Below are positions 7,701-9,177 of a stretch of 9,177 nt of DNA, one piece after another (the stretch's first letter is position 1; every line of letters begins with the position of its first letter). A model generated the notes under the pieces. The model made no database searches. It saw only the letters and a list, made by a program, of their open reading frames with translations, and was not told where the DNA came from. Origin of the DNA: Caryophanales bacterium UBA3631. GTDB taxonomy: Bacteria > Bacillota_I > Bacilli_A > RF39 > UBA660. Both the position numbers and the translations under genes were made by a program. Location of the stretch: NCBI GenBank assembly GCA_002374055.1, contig DFLA01000042.1, positions 1 through 9,177 of the forward strand. The letters are read 5' to 3'.

Positions 7701-7873
7701 GCTTCTTTTGTAAATGTAAGAATTAATAGTTTATTTATATCTACTGTTTCTAGTTTTCTTAGTACTCTTTCTGATAATACTGCAGTTTTTCCACTTCCTG
7801 CTCCTGCTGATACTATTATGTTTTGTCCTTCTTCATTAATAGCTTCAAGTTGTTCATTTGTCCAACTAGGCAT
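4766..7873 (-). CDS. addA: ATP-dependent helicase/nuclease subunit A (AddA)
   Basis: A 1035-residue UvrD-type superfamily 1 helicase with a C-terminal RecB-family nuclease. Helicase motifs in order: Q-motif TNEQLEAI (5-12), Walker A GAGSGKT (24-30), Walker B VDEYQDTN (357-364), motif III VGDIKQSIYRFR (382-393), motif IV NFRSR (421-425), motif V NIHKSKGLEF (716-725) and motif VI LFYVAMTR (787-794). Nuclease residues are His916, Asp977 in GIIDLM, Asp990 and Lys992 in DYK, and Gln1004/Tyr1008 in QLNGY; all look intact. With AddB it unwinds and resects double-strand breaks to load RecA. It is roughly 200 residues shorter than Bacillus subtilis AddA (about 1232), with Asn/Lys/Ile-rich spacer regions but no missing core motif. 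AAGGAGG lies 6 nt before the ATG, and the preceding gene stops 13 nt upstream. Together with addB on the same strand the assignment is firm. Confidence 0.96.
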   Translation of the reverse strand: MPSWTNEQLEAINEEGQNIIVSAGAGSGKTAVLSERVLRKLETVDINKLLILTFTKEAANEMKERIRKKIKKTPSLKKQLDIIDSAYITTFDSFSLSLVKKYYYLLNVSPKISIIDASIINLEKEKYIDEIFDNLYQENNSLFEKLIKDFCIKDDKMIKDYIIDLNNKLDLKYDKISYIDTYIENYYNETTINNNINKYMDLLKNEIKKLKNQLYDIQILVDGKFYTKLEDILLPLLNSKEYIDIKNNSNITLPRLPSGSEEEVKNIKDEIKNIIDNIKDLTQYENIEEIKNTILKTKDYIKIMLEIIKTLDKKIQEFKQKAEMYEFNDIAKMAINLLEQNENIRLELKEYYNEIMVDEYQDTNDLQELFISLIENNNVYMVGDIKQSIYRFRNANPNIFRNKYNNYEKHNGGLKIDLLKNFRSRYEVLDDINLIFNLVMDDKIGGAEYKETHQMVFGNTTYINEGKTNQNNNMEIYNYSYEDKTYTKEEIEIFTIATDIKNKIESHYKVFDKDNLIIRDIEYKDFCIIMDRNTEFPKYKKIFEYMKIPLTLYQDEVLTVSNDILILKNIMNFIIKIKNKEYDTLFKYYFTSIARSYLFELTDGEIFNIITNNKIFETEIYNISKNISNNLDNLTNEEFINKIIDDFDIIKKTIKTGNIEASMVRIEYLLNLSNNLTELGYTPYELSDYVKEMVEGKNEIKYSLNTNAGNNVKIMNIHKSKGLEFHICYFSGLHKKFNTSDLKQLFVIDNELGIIAPYVENKPKETIYKTLLKDKYMKEEIAEKIRLFYVAMTRCKEKMIFVTSLTDKEKNKIKKLVDDNERLKYKSFLDILNSVKENIKDYIIDIDLNKQNLTKDYNEIKASNYQNQINKNNTKIDKRKINIETTIEEEKHFSKEINKLITKEEYKSMEFGKYIHYILETIDLKNPDYTNIDNFYKEKINNFLNQDILKNIKNANIYKEYEFIKEENNETYHGIIDLMLEYNDHIDIIDYKLKNIKDDAYKAQLNGYKNYIENTTKKQVNTYLYSILENKIEKI

Positions 7874-7879
7874 ATAATT

Positions 7880-7886
7880 CCTCCTT
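7880..7886 (-). promoter_or_regulatory. Strong ribosome binding site of addA
   Basis: The minus strand reads AAGGAGG, directly after the stop codon of the transglutaminase-like gene (7887-7889) and 6 nt before the addA ATG. The placement fixes the addA start and suggests that ribosomes finishing the upstream gene can reinitiate here. Confidence 0.8.
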
Positions 7887-8396
7887 TTATATAATTATGT
7901 TTTTTCCTTTTTCGCAATGTTTATAGAATTCTAGACATGTTATTCCATATTCTGGTTTACTATATTTGTATATGCATAGGTTCATAGGGTTATAGTTATT
8001 ATTTAGTTCATATTTTATGAATTTTTCTTTTATATCTTTTAGTGCTTCTAGTTCAGTATTATATTCGTGTATGCCTTTAAATTTATTCCATGAGTGTTCA
8101 AACCAATAGTATTTGTTGTTTTTTTGAAATATTAGGAATGTATGTGTTGGACATTTTTTGTTATCGTAATGAACTATAAAATATGTGTCTATGTTTATAT
8201 TTTCTTTTTCAAAAAGATTTCTTTCTAGTTCTACTTGATCCCAGCATACTCCTACTCTATTTTTTAATGTTTCTTCTGGAGTTTGTAATGTGTATGTATC
8301 TGAAAAAAATTCATCTACACTATTATGTATTTTATTATTATTGTCTTTATATCCATAGTTTATTTTTTCTAATGTTTTTATTATATTATTTATCAT
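7887..8396 (-). CDS. Transglutaminase-like cysteine protein coupled between addB and addA, role unknown
   Basis: A 169-residue protein with no signal peptide or membrane segment, so probably cytoplasmic. The pattern GVCWDQVELER (49-59) resembles the nucleophile region of transglutaminase-fold enzymes, with Cys51 at the start of a helix. CPTHTFLIF (82-90) provides a candidate His85. KYYWFEHSW (95-103) follows at the distance where the third catalytic residue is expected, with Glu100 in place of the usual Asp. The fold includes cross-linkers, peptidases and inactive members; the substrate cannot be read from sequence. The ATG at 8396 overlaps the addB stop by 11 nt and has AGGAGA 5 nt upstream, while addA begins 13 nt after the stop. 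Codon use (A-ending) matches the flanking genes, so there is no sign of recent transfer. I know of no established role for such a protein in AddAB action. Confidence 0.75.
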   Translation of the reverse strand: MINNIIKTLEKINYGYKDNNNKIHNSVDEFFSDTYTLQTPEETLKNRVGVCWDQVELERNLFEKENINIDTYFIVHYDNKKCPTHTFLIFQKNNKYYWFEHSWNKFKGIHEYNTELEALKDIKEKFIKYELNNNYNPMNLCIYKYSKPEYGITCLEFYKHCEKGKNIII

Positions 8397-9177
8397 TTTC
8401 TTCTCCTAAAAATTTTTTGTAATCCATTTCTTTAAGTCTTATTAAGTCTTTTTCTGTTTTAAAACATATATCTTTGAATTTACAGAATTCGCATCCTATA
8501 TTATCGAATCCAATTTGTTTAGGGTTTATATCAAAGTTTGAGTTTAATATATTTGTATATGCTTCGTTTATTTTTTCTTCTACTAGTTTAATTAGATTAT
8601 TCATTTCTTTATCATTTAATACTTTAGCGTAGTTATAGAATTCTCCATCTGATTTTGTTCTCATACTTTTTATTACATTGCTTGATTCATATGAATTATC
8701 AAATTGTTTTAATATTTCTTTGTTATTTGTTGAATATCCATTAAGTTTTAGTGTTGATTCATCTAGTTCTTTATTAATTATGTTTTGTAGGTAAAATCCT
8801 GCTATTTTTATGTTTTTTAGGTTTGAGTTATTTGCAAGGTATAAGTATGTTGGTAGTTGCATACTTAGTCCATAGTATGTTTTATTTAAGTCTATATTGG
8901 TTGATCCTGTTTTATAGTCTATTACTGATACTATTGTTTCGTTTTCATTTTCTTTATATAATAGTTTATCTATAAATCCTTTGAATGTTAGATTGTCTTT
9001 ATTTATTTCTATTTTTTCTTCGTATTTTGTATTTGTAAGTGATGAGTATTCGTTTTGTTTTTTAATTGTTTCTAGTGTGAATTTACAAGTGTTTTCTAGG
9101 TTATTTATGAAAAATTTTTCTTTATTTGATAGGTTTAGTTTTTTTACTTCTTCATCCCAATGTATTTTATAGTCTGT
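8386..9177 (-). CDS. addB: ATP-dependent nuclease subunit B (AddB), C-terminal part only; N-terminal part lies beyond the right edge
   Basis: The frame is open from the right edge to a TAA at 8386-8388, giving 263 residues of the C-terminus. Counting from the edge, GFIDKL (67-72, Asp70) and VIDYKTG (85-91, Asp87 and Lys89) are the RecB-family nuclease motifs, and Gln107 in MQLPTYLYL is the conserved Gln of the same domain. CEFCKFKDIC (229-238) has the Cys-x2-Cys-x5-Cys spacing of the last three ligands of the AddB 4Fe-4S cluster; the first ligand normally lies before the nuclease domain and would be outside the window. AddB pairs with AddA in break resection and its nuclease cuts the second strand. 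An internal Met at 8862 is not the true start, because homology extends well upstream. The stop overlaps the next gene's start by 11 nt, and the operon promoter is not in the window. Confidence 0.92.
   Translation of the reverse strand, partial: TDYKIHWDEEVKKLNLSNKEKFFINNLENTCKFTLETIKKQNEYSSLTNTKYEEKIEINKDNLTFKGFIDKLLYKENENETIVSVIDYKTGSTNIDLNKTYYGLSMQLPTYLYLANNSNLKNIKIAGFYLQNIINKELDESTLKLNGYSTNNKEILKQFDNSYESSNVIKSMRTKSDGEFYNYAKVLNDKEMNNLIKLVEEKINEAYTNILNSNFDINPKQIGFDNIGCEFCKFKDICFKTEKDLIRLKEMDYKKFLGEENDK

Noticed and set aside
7887..8396. Recent horizontal insertion into the addAB operon
   Set aside because: A-ending codon use equals that of addB and addA, the junctions are tightly coupled, and no flanking repeats or transposase remnants are seen.
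8386..8862. A free-standing 158-residue gene starting at the Met at 8862
   Set aside because: The frame continues without a stop to the right edge, and the upstream 105 codons encode the AddB nuclease motifs, so this is an internal Met.
4632..9172. Several plus-strand open frames antisense to addA, the transglutaminase-like gene and addB
   Set aside because: They are rich in Phe/Leu/Ser/Tyr, as expected from reading A-rich genes backwards, and none shows domains or plausible initiation. Hydrophobic stretches in them are a composition artefact.

Overview
The window comes from a very AT-rich, low-GC member of the Bacillota (Firmicutes). All reading frames are intact under the standard bacterial code: Trp is written TGG and no gene is broken by in-frame TGA, which argues against a Mycoplasma-type code. 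Two peptidoglycan hydrolases and a lipid II flippase-type transporter indicate a walled cell. The AddAB rather than RecBCD break-repair enzyme, GGAGG-type ribosome binding sites and AT richness fit Bacilli or Clostridia. An uncultured gut Bacilli lineage (for example the RF39/Erysipelotrichia-like groups) is plausible, but this is an inference I cannot test here.

Layout. (1) Positions 1-778, minus strand: the main part of a secreted NlpC/P60 cysteine peptidase, running off the left edge. (2) 779-1010: a divergent promoter region. (3) 1011-3890, plus strand: a secreted coiled-coil plus M23 (LytM) endopeptidase followed by a 14-helix MurJ/YtgP/SpoVB-type flippase, separated by a small hairpin and closed by a strong intrinsic terminator. 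(4) 3891-4108: a convergent intergenic region with several hairpins, including a second, weaker terminator facing the minus strand. (5) 4109-9177, minus strand: a tightly packed four-gene operon read from right to left, addB (5' end outside the window), a transglutaminase-like cysteine protein, addA, and a YfbR/HDDC2-type HD phosphohydrolase. Junctions are an 11-nt overlap, a 13-nt gap and a 9-nt gap.

How it works together. The left half is a cell-wall module: two hydrolases that cut peptidoglycan on the outside and a membrane protein that probably flips the lipid-linked precursor. The right half is a DNA-repair module: AddA and AddB form the helicase-nuclease that resects double-strand breaks, and the HD protein may act on nucleotides released by resection. 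The transglutaminase-like gene is translationally coupled between the two AddAB subunits, has no obvious role there, and is the least conventional element of the window.

A second window-wide feature is strong strand asymmetry. Plus-strand genes prefer T-ending codons (Ile = ATT), while minus-strand genes prefer A-ending codons (Ile = ATA), as expected if the plus strand is the leading replication strand in a genome with strong mutational skew. Otherwise the window looks like ordinary chromosomal core: I see no mobile elements, CRISPR arrays, tRNA or rRNA genes.
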